This document shows positions 1-10,269 of a DNA stretch of 64,000 bases, piece after piece. A program made the position numbers and the translations under genes. The stretch comes from Azolla caroliniana. Lineage: Eukaryota; Polypodiophyta. The notes under the pieces are model-generated. The model ran no database searches and was not told the origin of the DNA. It worked only from the letters and a program-made list of their open reading frames with translations. Location of the stretch: NCBI GenBank assembly GCA_043228905.1, contig JBHGNT010000004.1, positions 23,002,001 to 23,066,000 of the forward strand, read 5' to 3'. How positions within the stretch are numbered: position 1 is the stretch's first letter; each line of letters opens with the position of its first letter.

Positions 1-1
1 G

Positions 2-3000
2 AAGCTGTCGGGCCTCTATGAGAGGAAGAATGCGTTGAACCGGACCTCCCTGATGAGAAAGATAGTGAACCTCAAGTACCGGGACGGCGAGAGTATGGTG
101 GAACACGTAAGCACGTTCATGGGATTCGTGAACCAGCTTGCGGCGATCAAGTTCCCGTTGGAGGATGCAATGCAAGCCATCATCCTGATGTGTACATTGC
201 CGGACAGCTGGGAGAACTTGGTGGTGACTCTCAGCACCTCCTGCACGGAAGACAACTTGTCCCTACAAACGGTAAAGACAAGTATCCTAAATGAAGAAGC
301 GCGTCGGAGAGATAAAGAACCGGCCTCCGACTCGAAGGCGCTGCTTACCGAATCGGAACGGGGAAGACACTGGAACCGGAGTCCGCAAAGACGGGAGAAG
401 TCGGGGACCCGGTCGCAGTCAAGAGGAAGACCCATCTGCTTCCACTGTGGGAAGCCGGGGCACTTCCGGAAGAATTGTCGGCATTACCGAAAGGACAACG
501 GAGCCGACGACACCGATTCGAAGAAGTCACCGGAGAGAAACGGTGCATACCGGGGAGCCACGGACCGGAGAGGTCCGGATCGGCGAGGGCAGGACCGGAA
601 AGGAACGACGGCACTCGCGGCAAGTGAAGAAGAGATAATGCTCATTACCGAAGAGAGGGAGCTGAACCTTGCCGGCGTAGAGATGACCTGGGTGGTCGAT
701 TCCGGAGCGTCGTTCCACCTGACCCCGGAGAAGAAATACTTCTCATCCTACACAGCCGGCGAGCATGGCTGTGTTCGGATGGGAAATGAAGGTACGTGCC
801 GGATAGCCGGCATCGGAGACGTGTGGTTGACAACCTCGACCGGATGCAAAATGCTGCTGAAGGATGTTCGACACGTTCCGGAGGTTCGATTGAACCTGAT
901 TTCGGCCGGGAGGCTAGACGATGAAGGCTACACAGGTAGCATCCGGAACGGCGTAATGAAGTTCAGCAAGGGGAGCCTGATAGTGGCTCGGGCCCGGAAA
1001 GTCAACACACTGTACCTGATGAATGCCCGGTTATGTCCGGAAGAGCTGAATGTGGCAGCCGACACTGTCGGTGAGCTGTGGCACAAAAGACTGTGCCACA
1101 TGAGTGAGAAGGGGATGAAGAGGCTTGCAGAAGACAACCTTATTCCAGTGAAGCATGTGCACCTGGAGAAGTGCACCGACTGCCTGGCCGGTAAGCAGAA
1201 CTGAACCTCCTTCCACTCAAGGCCACCGACGAGACGTAGCGCACCATTGGAGTTGGTGCACACCGACGTGTGTCAGGTAGAAACGAAGTCACATGGCGGA
1301 GCCCAGTACTTCGTAACATTCATAGATGATCACAGCCGAAGACTGTGGACGGCACTGTTGAAGACAAAGGACCAAGTGTTGTCCGTCTTCAAAGAACTCC
1401 ACGCGAGAGTGGAAAGGGAATCCGGCAAGAAGCTGAAAGCCATACGAGCGGATAACGGAGGGGAATACCGAGGGCAGTTCCAGGAGTACTGTCGCTCGAA
1501 GGGAATCCGACTCGAGTTTACTGTGCCGAAGACGCCGGAACTGAACGGGCTGGCCGAGAGGATGAACCGGACCATAATGGAGAGGGTCCGGAGTATGCTG
1601 GCACATGCGAAACTACCCAAGGGGTTTTGGGCTGAGGCAATGTCGACGGCGACGTACGTGATAAATAGATCACCCTCAGTACCTTTGGACGGAGACACGC
1701 CACAGAAAGTGTGGACCGGTAAGGAAGTGTCCTACCGGCATCTGAAGGTGTTCGGGTGTCTCGCATACGTGCATGTGGCAAAGGACCGGAGAGGAAAGCT
1801 AGATCCGAAGACCCGGCCATGCATATTCCTCGGTTACGGCGACGACGAGTTCGGCTACCGAGTATGGGACCCGGTCGACAAGAAGATATTCAGGAGTCGA
1901 GACATCATCTTCATGGAGGACAAGACGCTCGCCGACTGGGAGTCGGAGAAGAAGATGAAGAGCTCCAAGTCGACCGGTGAGGATAAACTCTACGAGGAGC
2001 AGTCCCGACCGGCAAGGGACCGGTTAACACTCGAAGACCCGGCCGAAGACGGTGAAGAAACAGAACCGGCCGAAGAAGATGAAAATGATACCGGAACCGG
2101 CCCCGATCCCGAAATGGATTCGGATGAAGAAGAAGAATCGGAAGAACCGGTTACCGAAGCTCCCGAACGGAGATATCCTCTAAGAGAGAGAAGGGCCCCC
2201 CGGAGATTTCCGGAACCAGAGCACGTGCTGCTAACCGACGAGGGGGAGCCAGAGAGCTTTGAAGAAGCAAAGCACGACACCCAGAGCCGCAGGTGGTTAA
2301 GTGCCATGCAGGAGGAGATGGATTCCCTGCATGAGAACCACACATATGAACTTGTGGAGTTGCCGAAAGGAAAGCGGGCACTTCGAAACAAGTGGGTGTT
2401 CAAGCTGAAACCGGGAGATGCCGGAAACCCCCCGAGATACAAAGCCAGGATCGTGGTGAAGGGGTTTCAGCAGAAGAAGGGCGTCGACTTCGACGAGATA
2501 TTTGCCCCGGTAGTGAAGATGACCTCCATCCGGACGGTGCTGAGCATAGCGGCAAGCATGGACCTCGAGGTAGAACAGATGGACGTGAAGACGGCATTCC
2601 TTCACGGTGACCTCGAAGAAGAGATCTACATGCAGCAACCGGAAGGATTCGAGAAGAAAGGGAAGGAGCACCTGGTATGCCGGTTGAAGAAGAGCCTTTA
2701 CGGACTGAAGCAGGCTCCCCGGCAATGGTACCGGAAGTTCGACTCCTTCATGACCGACGAAGGGTACCTCAAAACGCAGTCCGACCACTGCGTGTTTGTG
2801 AAGAAGTTCGAAGGAGGAGACTCTCTAATACTCCTCCTGTACGTGGACGACATGTTGATCGTCGGACGGGACCAGGTCAAGATACGGATGCTGAAGAAGG
2901 CTCTTCACCGAACCTTCTCAATGAAGGACCTGGGTCCGGCGAGGCAAATATTAGGGATGCACATCATCCGGGACCGGAAGAAGAAGCAGTTGTGGCTGTC

Positions 3001-3817
3001 ACAGGAGAAGTACGTGACGAAGGTGCTTCACCGGTTCAACATGTCGGAAGCAAGACCAGTCGGATCGACCCTCCCGACAAACTGCAAGCTGTCCAGCAAG
3101 CAAAGTCCCAAGACAAAGGCTGAAAAGAAGGATATGATGAAAGTGCCGTATGCCTCAGCCGTCGGGAGCTTGATGTACGCCATGGTGTGTACGAGACCGG
3201 ACATCGGATATGCAGTCGGAGTTGTGAGCCGGTACATGAGCAATCCCGGCAAAGAGCATTGGAACGCGGCCAAGTGGATACTCCGATACCTGAAGGGCAC
3301 GGCAAACGTGTGCCTCCGATTCGGCTCCGGTAAGCCCGAACTCGACGGCTTCACCGATTCGGATATGTCGGCTGATGCAGATACCAGCCGGTCCACATCA
3401 GGGTATGTGATGACGTATGCAGGGGGAGCCGTTTCGTGGCAGTCGAGGCTGCAGAAGACGGTTGCGTTGTCAACCACGGAGGCGGAGTACATGGCAGCTG
3501 TAGAAGCCGGCAAGGAAATAATATGGATGAAGGACTTCATTAGAGAGCTCGGTATCCAACAGGAGGAGTACCGACTCTACTGCGACAGTCAGAGTGCCAT
3601 CCACCTTGCGAAGAACGCGGCCTACCATTCCCGGACGAAACACATCCAGCGGAGATACCACTGGATCCGGGAGAGGATAGAAGACGAGGAGTTCGTGCTG
3701 ACGAAGATCCACACTGACGAGAACGGGTCGGATATGCTGACCAAGGTGCTCACACCCGACAAGCTGGAAGCATGCCGGAAGAGGATCGGATTGGAGAGAC
3801 ATCCCATGCCGAAGTGA
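2..3817 (+). pseudogene. copia-1 gag-pol polyprotein, one nonsense codon
   Basis: One reading frame is open from the left edge to 3817 except for a TGA at 1202-1204. Domains: gag tail; CCHC knuckle CFHCGKPGHFRKNC at 437-478; aspartic protease VVDSGAS near 698; GAG-pre-integrase LWHKRLCHMS near 1078; integrase core with HTDVCQ (1258), RADNGGEY (1447) and the Glu of NGLAER (about 1551); reverse transcriptase with YGLKQAP and YVDDML (2840); RNase H with the STTEAEY motif near 3475. The related copies copia-4 and copia-5 have an Arg codon (CGA) where this copy has TGA, so the stop is most simply a CpG transition. All catalytic residues I could check are intact. Without that stop the frame would be a full-length polyprotein. 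Confidence 0.93.
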
Positions 3818-3825
3818 AGGGGGAG
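3816..3825 (+). promoter_or_regulatory. Polypurine tract of copia-1
   Basis: GAAGGGGGAG overlaps the pol stop codon and sits two bases before the LTR. It is the expected primer site for plus-strand DNA synthesis. Confidence 0.85.
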
Positions 3826-3827
3826 TT

Positions 3828-4409
3828 TGTTGGGATTACGGTCCCTCCGGATGGGATGTCCGGAGATGAATGACGGCAAGCCCGGTTGCGGTTACGGAAC
3901 CGGATGAAGAGTACCCGGCATGAAGCCGGATGAAGAGTACCCGGATACGGATCCGGATGATGAAGACCCCGGCTACGGAGCCGGATGACGAATGTACCCG
4001 GAGAGAGAGATCCGGATGCAGGGCTATATTTGTAAATATCCCGAAAGTCATATATGTATAAATATGACTTAGGGCAAACAGTTTTATGAGGTTGTTGCTT
4101 AATTTTCATGCGAGGTGAGAGCAGCCGAGAGAGAGAGAGAGAGACGAAGAGGTCGTTGCCTCTGTGTATTGCCGCCGCCTGTGGCGAAGACAGTGAGCTC
4201 AAGGTTGTTGCCTTGTAGCTTCACCAGTGTACATCCCTGTTCATAGTGATAGTTGGAGTTTGAGGACTCCCGTGGTTTTTTCCCATTTAGGGTTTTCCAC
4301 GTAAAACATCCAGTGTACCTTTCTCTCTATTGTCTTTCGTGCATTGTTGTATTTCCCGTTTTCTGTGAATCGATCCTGTTCCTCGGTTGTGGCCGAGCAC
4401 GGAATTTCA
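3828..4409 (+). repeat. 3' LTR of copia-1
   Basis: It starts TGTTGGGATT directly after the polypurine tract and ends in CA where LINE sequence resumes. It holds short GC-rich repeats of the 'ccggatgaagagtacccgg' type (3890-4010), a TATA box and a (GA)n tract near 4128-4142. Related LTRs lie at 48505, 53214 and 60595. The exact right end is inferred from the TG...CA rule and the resumption of LINE coding sequence. Confidence 0.8.
4057..4064 (+). promoter_or_regulatory. TATA box in the copia-1 LTR
   Basis: TATAAATA lies upstream of the (GA)n leader. The same box is conserved in the other LTRs of this family (53583-53590 on the minus strand; 60910-60917 on the plus strand), which supports a pol II promoter at this point of the LTR. 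Confidence 0.65.
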
Positions 4410-5233
4410 ATATCCTTGAGATATATGGCATGAAAGATTCTTGTGGATCAAGTTGGAAACTTCTTGTACAAGTATTCATGTCACCAAAGACAATAACTTC
4501 CCCTTTGGATTTGAAATAAGCAATATCATCTTCTAGATTTGCAAAACGTTGATCTTTATCCAAACAAGCATAGAAGTTAGAATCTTGATGAGGAATGTAA
4601 CATCCAACGACAAAAGTGGGCAAATCATTAGGTGTTTCTATTTTGAGCCATATGTAGCATTTTTGTTCATCATTTTTTACGATTGACACATATTTCTCTA
4701 TTTCCTTCTTAATCAAACATGTCACCCCTCCTTGTCCTCTTCTTTGTCTTGGATTTTTCTCCCATATCAAAGAGTGTACATTATAGTTTCCTAAACCTTG
4801 AATCCTTTGAGTATCATGCTCCCATGTTTCCACAAGAAGTGTGATATCCGATTCATCAATTAACTCCTCTATGTCGAATCCCGCATTCCATGGGTATCCA
4901 TTGCAATTCTAAAAACATAGTCGTAAAAGACGTGGTTTAGTCTCATAGGTCACGTGTCCCTATTTGCCTACATTTCCATCTTTAAGCACATCCTTAACCT
5001 TATTTTTCAATCTTTCTTCATATGCTTTACAATGGGCATTTTGTTGTGAGATAGTACGATCTTCACTCACAAAGCATTGCGTACCTTTGAGGTATACCCA
5101 ACTATTTTCGAGTATGATCCACCGCTTTGTATCATCCGTCATTGTGCATACAATGGGCCTTTCTCATAAGCGAGTAACACCATGTTTCCCAACTCGGTGT
5201 GCCCCATATACATTCACATCCGACATCCATAAT
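4410..5233 (-). pseudogene. LINE fragment A: ORF1 C-terminus and endonuclease
   Basis: On the minus strand 5142-4960 encodes an ORF1-like tail (GTQCFVSEDRTISQQNA). From 4833 down is an endonuclease/exonuclease/phosphatase-type domain with VVGCYIPH and GDMNTCTR, matching the APE-type endonuclease of non-LTR retrotransposons. The domain is cut at 4410 by copia-1. At 5233 it is cut by copia-2, and the upstream half continues at 18277. The frame is already broken by stops, so this is an old copy. The reverse transcriptase part must lie left of the window, beyond copia-1. Confidence 0.8.
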
Positions 5234-5632
5234 TGTTGAGAGACAAGCTCAACATTGGCCGGATCGGCTGAAGAAGCCGAGGACCGGATCGGTTGGGACC
5301 GATCGGTTAGGCCGAGTGCGTAAACCGGGAGGCCATTAGGAAAGATATTCCGTGAGGAATATATTTGGGAGTTAGTGTAGGAGCTCTTAATGAGCATTGA
5401 AGTACTGTTAGTACTTCTGTCGGTCCTTCTAGGACTTGTATAAAAGTGTTCATGGAACACACATATGTATAGAGTGTGGTGAATAGAGATTTTAATATAG
5501 TTCTTGTGTTTTCTCTCTCTCACTCTCTCTGTCTCTCCCATGTATACTGCGTAAGCTCAAGCTCTCCATTAAACCTGAGTGTTCTTCCTTCTGTTCTGTC
5601 TTCATACTTGCTTCCGCACGCTACTTTCTACA
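5234..5632 (+). repeat. 5' LTR of copia-2
   Basis: It begins TGTTGAGAG and ends ...TACA just before the PBS. TATAAAAG at 5439-5446 is the likely TATA box, followed by a CT-rich leader. The matching copy is 17878-18271. Confidence 0.93.
5439..5446 (+). promoter_or_regulatory. TATA box in the copia-2 5' LTR
   Basis: TATAAAAG is preserved in both LTR copies (18078-18085 in the other). It sits about 190 bp before the PBS, as expected for the promoter of the genomic RNA. Confidence 0.65.
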
Positions 5633-5644
5633 TGGTATCAGAGC
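5633..5644 (+). promoter_or_regulatory. Primer-binding site of copia-2 (initiator tRNA-Met type)
   Basis: TGGTATCAGAGC directly follows the LTR. This is the classic plant copia PBS, complementary to the 3' end of initiator tRNA-Met. Confidence 0.92.
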
Positions 5645-5704
5645 GCGAGGGTTGAGAACCTCTCTGCAGCCGACAGAGCTTGACGAAGAAGAACGAGAAG
5701 AACG

Positions 5705-8700
5705 ATGGATAGAGGCATGGCGAGCTTGCTTCCAACAGAGAAGCTCGACAGAACCAACTACGCGTCTTGGTCCTACAAGATGCACCAATACTTGCTCGGG
5801 CACGGCTACTGGAGTTATGTCGAAGGAGCTAATAACGCGGCACCCGAATCGACACACAGAGACTTCCCGTCGTGGGAGCAATCGGCGAGCAGGGTATTAT
5901 ACTGCTTCGCGTCGTGTGTGGGCGAACAACTATTGAGCTATGTTCGGGATGCAAAGACGCCGAAGGGTGCGTGGGAAAATCTGAAGAAGATTTTTGCCGC
6001 GAGCACCACAGCTAGGAAGCTTCAGCTCCGACAGGAGTTGAGCAACCTACGACAACGCGACTTGTCGGTGGCAGACTATACCTCGAAGATCAAGGATATC
6101 TGCGACTCCCTCGCCTCCATAGAGGTGAACATCGAGGAGAGTGAGATGGTCCAAATCTGTCTCGGAGGTTTGGCGTCGAAGTTCGGAGCGTTCCGAACGG
6201 CTGTGTGTATCCGGGAGAATACGCCGTCCTTTTTCGACTTACAGTCAATGCTCCTGGTAGAGGAGAACCACGCGGGTGTGTCTACAAGCACGCACGCCGA
6301 CGGCAGAATGCTGTACACGGAGGGAGATAGGTCCCGTGGACGTGGAGGATGAGGCGAGTCGGCGTGCAATGGAGGCGGCCGACATGATCAAGGAAGAAGG
6401 CACCGAAGTGATGCCGACAGCAACTCCGGACCCTCCGGAAACAGGGGGAGTCGAAGCGATGAGAACCGGCAAGGGAAGGCCATCGCAGAGTGTTGGTACC
6501 GTGGCAAGAAAGGCCACAGGGAAAGTGAGTGCTGGAAGAAGCGCGCCGATTCGGAGAGAACCGGTTCCGGAAACGGCTCCGGACATACCGACAAGGGAAA
6601 TCGGCAGCGATCGCACTACGCCGAAGACTCCGGGAGAGCCGGAGAAGGGTCTGCTTTCGTGACGAGACACGAAGCAAACTCAATGAAACAGAGCACCCCG
6701 AGATCGGACGAGGTGTGGTACGTAGACTTCGGCACGTCAAACCACATGACGAGCCATAAGGAGTGGTTCTCGTACCTTGAAAAACCGATACAACCTGGAG
6801 TAGTCGCAACTGGAGACGACACTCCGCATCCGATCGCGAATGTCGGAGAAGTTCCCCTTAGCCATGTCGGGCAGAAAGGGAAACTCATGAACGTGCTGCA
6901 CGTTCCGACAATCACGAAAAACTTGGTCTCGGTCGGACAGATCGTCGACCAAGGGATGGAGGTTCGGTTTACACACCTCGGGTGCTTCATTGAGGAAGAA
7001 GGCCGTGTGATTGCGCAAGGGCGCAGAGACGGGAGGATGTTCATCCTCGACTCCACTGACGGCGGCACCGCAATGTTCGCGAAGAGAAGAAAAACCGAGT
7101 CGGACATCGACTTGTGGCACAAGTGGATAGGCCACGTCAACTACCAGCGGCTTCAAGATCTGCAATCGAAACAGGTAGTGTTCGGATTGCCCAAATTTAG
7201 TGGCCGAAAGGCACAAATTTGTGAAGCCTGCCAGCGCGGGAAGCAACACAGACTTCCTTTCCCCAATGAGCAAAACCGGAGCCGGAATAAGCTCGACCTT
7301 ACACACTCCGATGTATGGGGGCCGGCACAAAACGTTAGTCTTGGCGAGAGCCGATATTTCGTCTCCTTCATCGACGACCATACGCGGCATACGTGGATCT
7401 ACCTCATTGAGAGGAAGAGCGAAGTCTTCGACTGTTTCCGGGACCTCAAAGGGTTCGTGGAAACGGAAACAGGACGAAAGATCAAGTGCCTGCGGTCGGA
7501 TGGCAGGAAAGAGTACTTTTCTGGTCAATTCAACGGTTATCTACAACAAATGGGAATCCGGCGCGAATTCAGTTGTAGATACACGCCAGAGCAGAATGGC
7601 GTGGCCGAGAGGAAGAATCGGTTCGTTGTGGAAGCGGCACGGGCAATGTTGGAGGAGAAGAGCTTGCCCAAGTTCTACTGGGCCGAGGCGGTAAGGACCG
7701 CAATATACATCCAAAACCGAATCGGAGACAAAGTGTCGTTGCACGAGCTGTATTTCGGAACGAAGCCGAACTTGCGACACTTGAGGGTGTTCAGTAGCAT
7801 TGCGTATGTGCATATACCGAAGGAGAAAAGGAGGAAGCTGGACGCAAAGACCGAGAAATGCATCTTGGTTGGTTACTTGGACGAGCAGAAGGGTTATAAG
7901 TGCTATAACCCTCGCACCAAACAAGCGCGTGTCAGCCGCGACGTTGTGTTTGACGAGTCAGCGTCCTGGTACCTGCCCCCGACTCCGAACCCTGCCCCCA
8001 ATCCGAGCTCTGACGATGAGGTGAGCGAGGCCGAGATGCCTTCAGATGAGCCCGAAATGGAGACCCGCGAAGAGAGTCCGATTTCATTCCGGTTAAGTGG
8101 ACCGATTGGACGACTGAGTCGGTACGACCAGTCCGATGAAGAGCCGGCGAGTAGTGGAGACTCAGCTGTGCATTCTCCACACAGGAAGCCGAGGAGATGG
8201 CTTACGCGCAAAGAGAAAGGGAAGAAGAAGGTGTCGGATTCCGGCATGGATAGGAACGAGTCAGACCGACGCGAGTCCAACTCCGAAGGAACCGGTGACG
8301 GGTCTTTAAAGGTGAAGTCCGCGTCGACCAAGAAGGCCTCGACATCGGCTAATGCGAGATTACGACGATCTACCCGCTAGAAGAATCCTGTTTTGTGGTT
8401 CGGATACAACGAGTACATGGCGCATCATTATGCGTACATGACCCATGTAGCGGAAGTGCATGAGCCGGAGAGCTACGTAGAAGCGGCTAAAGACGCGACT
8501 TGGCGTGCCGCGATGGAGGAAGAGATGCATGCATTGGCGGAGAACGAGACCTGGGACCTGGTTGACGCACCAAGAGGGGTAAAACCGATCGGGTGTAGGT
8601 GGGTGTACAAGGTCAAGTACAACACCGATGGCTCGGTCAACCGGTATAAGGCTTGGCTAGTGGTAAAGGGCTACGCGCAGAAACACGGCATCGACTACGA

Positions 8701-9453
8701 TGAGACGTTTGCGCCGGTCGCGAAAATGACGACCGTACGTGTTTTGCTCGCTGTAGCTGCGGTGAAGGGGTGGCACTTACATCAGATGGATGTAAAGAAT
8801 GTGTTCTTGCAAGGTGACCTTGAGGAACAGGTGTACATGGTACAACCCCCCGGATTTCATTCTGGAACGAACTCCTCGGCAGTATGCTGACTGAAGAAGT
8901 CCCTTTATGGACTGAAGCAAGCCCCGCGTGCTTGGAACGCGAAGATCACGCAACAACTACGTCGGATGGGCTTCGTCACGTCAAAATCGGACTCTTCCCT
9001 GTTCATCCGGAAAGGTCGACTCGGACCGGTTAGTATTTTACTATATGTTGATGACTTGGTCATCACCGACGCCGACCTACGTGAAATCGACCTCGTGAAG
9101 CTCTAGCTTGCGGCATCGTTCGACATGAAGGATCTGGGGGACCTTCATTACTTCCTCGGGATCGAAGTGATCCATACCCCCGAAGGCATATTGATCAGCC
9201 AACATCACTACGTGCTGAGTATGCTCTTCAAATTCGGGATGGCCGACTGTAAGTCAGTCTCGACTCCTCTGGACGGAACCGTCAAGCTTCGTCCCGATAC
9301 GGGAACGGTATGTGACCCGACGAGGTTCCGACAAATTGTCGGAAGCCTCATGTATACTTGACCATCACCCGACCCGACCTCAGTTATCCGGTCGGAGTGA
9401 TCAGTCAATTCATGGCGCGACCTACCGAGGAGCACCTTTAGTGTGCGCAACGT
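5705..9453 (+). pseudogene. copia-2 gag-pol, first part (gag to reverse transcriptase)
   Basis: The frame starts at ATG 5705. Order: gag (UBN2-like, to about 6340); knuckle near 6490 in which the second Cys has become Arg (CWYRGKKGH...C); protease near 6720 reading DFGTSNH where DSGAS is usual; integrase core about 7290-7800 (THSDVWG, RSDGRKEY, Glu of NGVAER); reverse transcriptase 8500-9360 with YGLKQAP and YVDDLV. In-frame stops occur at 6350 (TGA), 8378 (TAG), 8888 (TGA) and 9104 (TAG), with a frameshift near 9358. Several are explained by CGA-to-TGA or CAG-to-TAG changes. The frame is cut at 9453 by gypsy-1 and resumes at 16780. The copy cannot make a whole polyprotein. Confidence 0.92.
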
Positions 9454-9991
9454 TGTCGTGCCTTTCGGCTCCGGATCGTTGCGTGAGTCGGGTGGGAACC
9501 ACAGAGGTCTTGGACTAGGAGAAAGAAGTTCGTGAGATAAAGATTAATTATGAATAAATAGCGAAGAGAAAGATAAGAAACTCGTGAATCACACGAGTAT
9601 ACTATATTAATTGGTACTTAGGGTGTTAAGAGAGAAGTAGATGTATAAATCGTGAATCCCACGAATAATTTTTGTATTGATTAATACTTAATCCAAATAA
9701 TCAACAACCCTTTACATATTTCTCTCCTCCTTATATAAGGAAAGAAGAGCTAAGCATGGCTTCATGCTTTTTTTTTACAAAAAGTGTTCATGTCCACTAA
9801 ATGTGCATGTGATGCTTTTTTATTTCCTAAGTATAGGGCTCATGCACGCTAGATGTGCATGAGTTATTTTTAGTGTCTCGTGTTTTTCTTTTTCATATAT
9901 TAAAAAATACACAATTTACCTTTTAATAAAGGTATGCATAAATAAAGGTCTTATACGTATTAAATCTATATTTAAAACACTTAAGATAAGT

Positions 9992-10060
9992 TAATGTAAT
10001 GGTAAGGTTGGGGTTTGTCAACGTGGAGGTGCAGAGTTCGAATCACGCCTTGCGCAGTAG
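9992..10060 (+). other. tRNA-like (SINE-like) A/B box pair inside the gypsy-1 LTR
   Basis: An A-box-like TAATGGTAAGG (9998-10008) and a B-box-like GAGTTCGAATC (10034-10044) lie 25 bases apart on the plus strand, opposite to the element. The other LTR has the same pair at 16495 and 16531. Spacing and wording fit an internal pol III promoter of a tRNA-derived SINE, but I see no full cloverleaf and no clear 3' tail. It could be a SINE caught by the LTR, or chance. Confidence 0.4.
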
Positions 10061-10104
10061 TGAGTATTTACTTTCCTTTTACATTTATGTCTCTTTATCC
10101 GGCT

Positions 10105-10205
10105 CTTCCTTGCCGGTATGCCGTTTTCCTCCTTGCCGGTATGCCGTTTTTCCTCCTTGCCGGTATGCCGTTTTCCTCCTTGCCGGTATGCCGTTTTCTT
10201 CCGGT
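10105..10205. repeat. Four-copy 23-24 bp tandem repeat in the gypsy-1 LTR
   Basis: Units built on 'cttgccggtatgccgtttt' follow each other four times with one-base length differences. They are duplicated at 16602-16702 in the other LTR. They lie near the start of the LTR as read on the minus strand, upstream of the TATA box, so they could be enhancer-like; that is inference. Confidence 0.85.
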
Positions 10206-10269
10206 TCTCACCGAGCACTCCATTCTCTATCCGGAGGGACAAAAATATAATTTCCACATAGTGTGCAAC

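Larger units (their letters stand above)
1..4409 (+). mobile_element. copia-1: 3' portion of a Ty1/copia retrotransposon
   Basis: The element runs off the left edge of the window. Visible in order are gag C-terminus, zinc knuckle, protease, integrase, reverse transcriptase, RNase H, polypurine tract and one LTR. The order integrase before reverse transcriptase is the Ty1/copia (Pseudoviridae) arrangement. Its right end lies inside a minus-strand LINE endonuclease region, so it inserted into the LINE. The left LTR and the target-site duplication are outside the window. It belongs to the same family as copia-4, copia-5 and the solo LTR at 60595, judged by shared protease and RNase H sequence and LTR wording. 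Confidence 0.95.

Noticed and set aside
1330-3802. Long minus-strand frames opposite copia-1 pol
   Set aside because: They are antisense shadows of a GC-rich coding frame; the plus-strand frame carries all the motifs. The same applies to frames opposite gypsy-1 and copia-4 pol.
4253-4519. Plus-strand 88-codon frame over the copia-1/LINE junction
   Set aside because: It spans an LTR end and antisense LINE sequence and has no homology; a shadow frame.
9998-10044. A functional tRNA gene
   Set aside because: A- and B-box-like motifs exist but I could not fold a cloverleaf or find acceptor-stem pairing; recorded only as tRNA-like.
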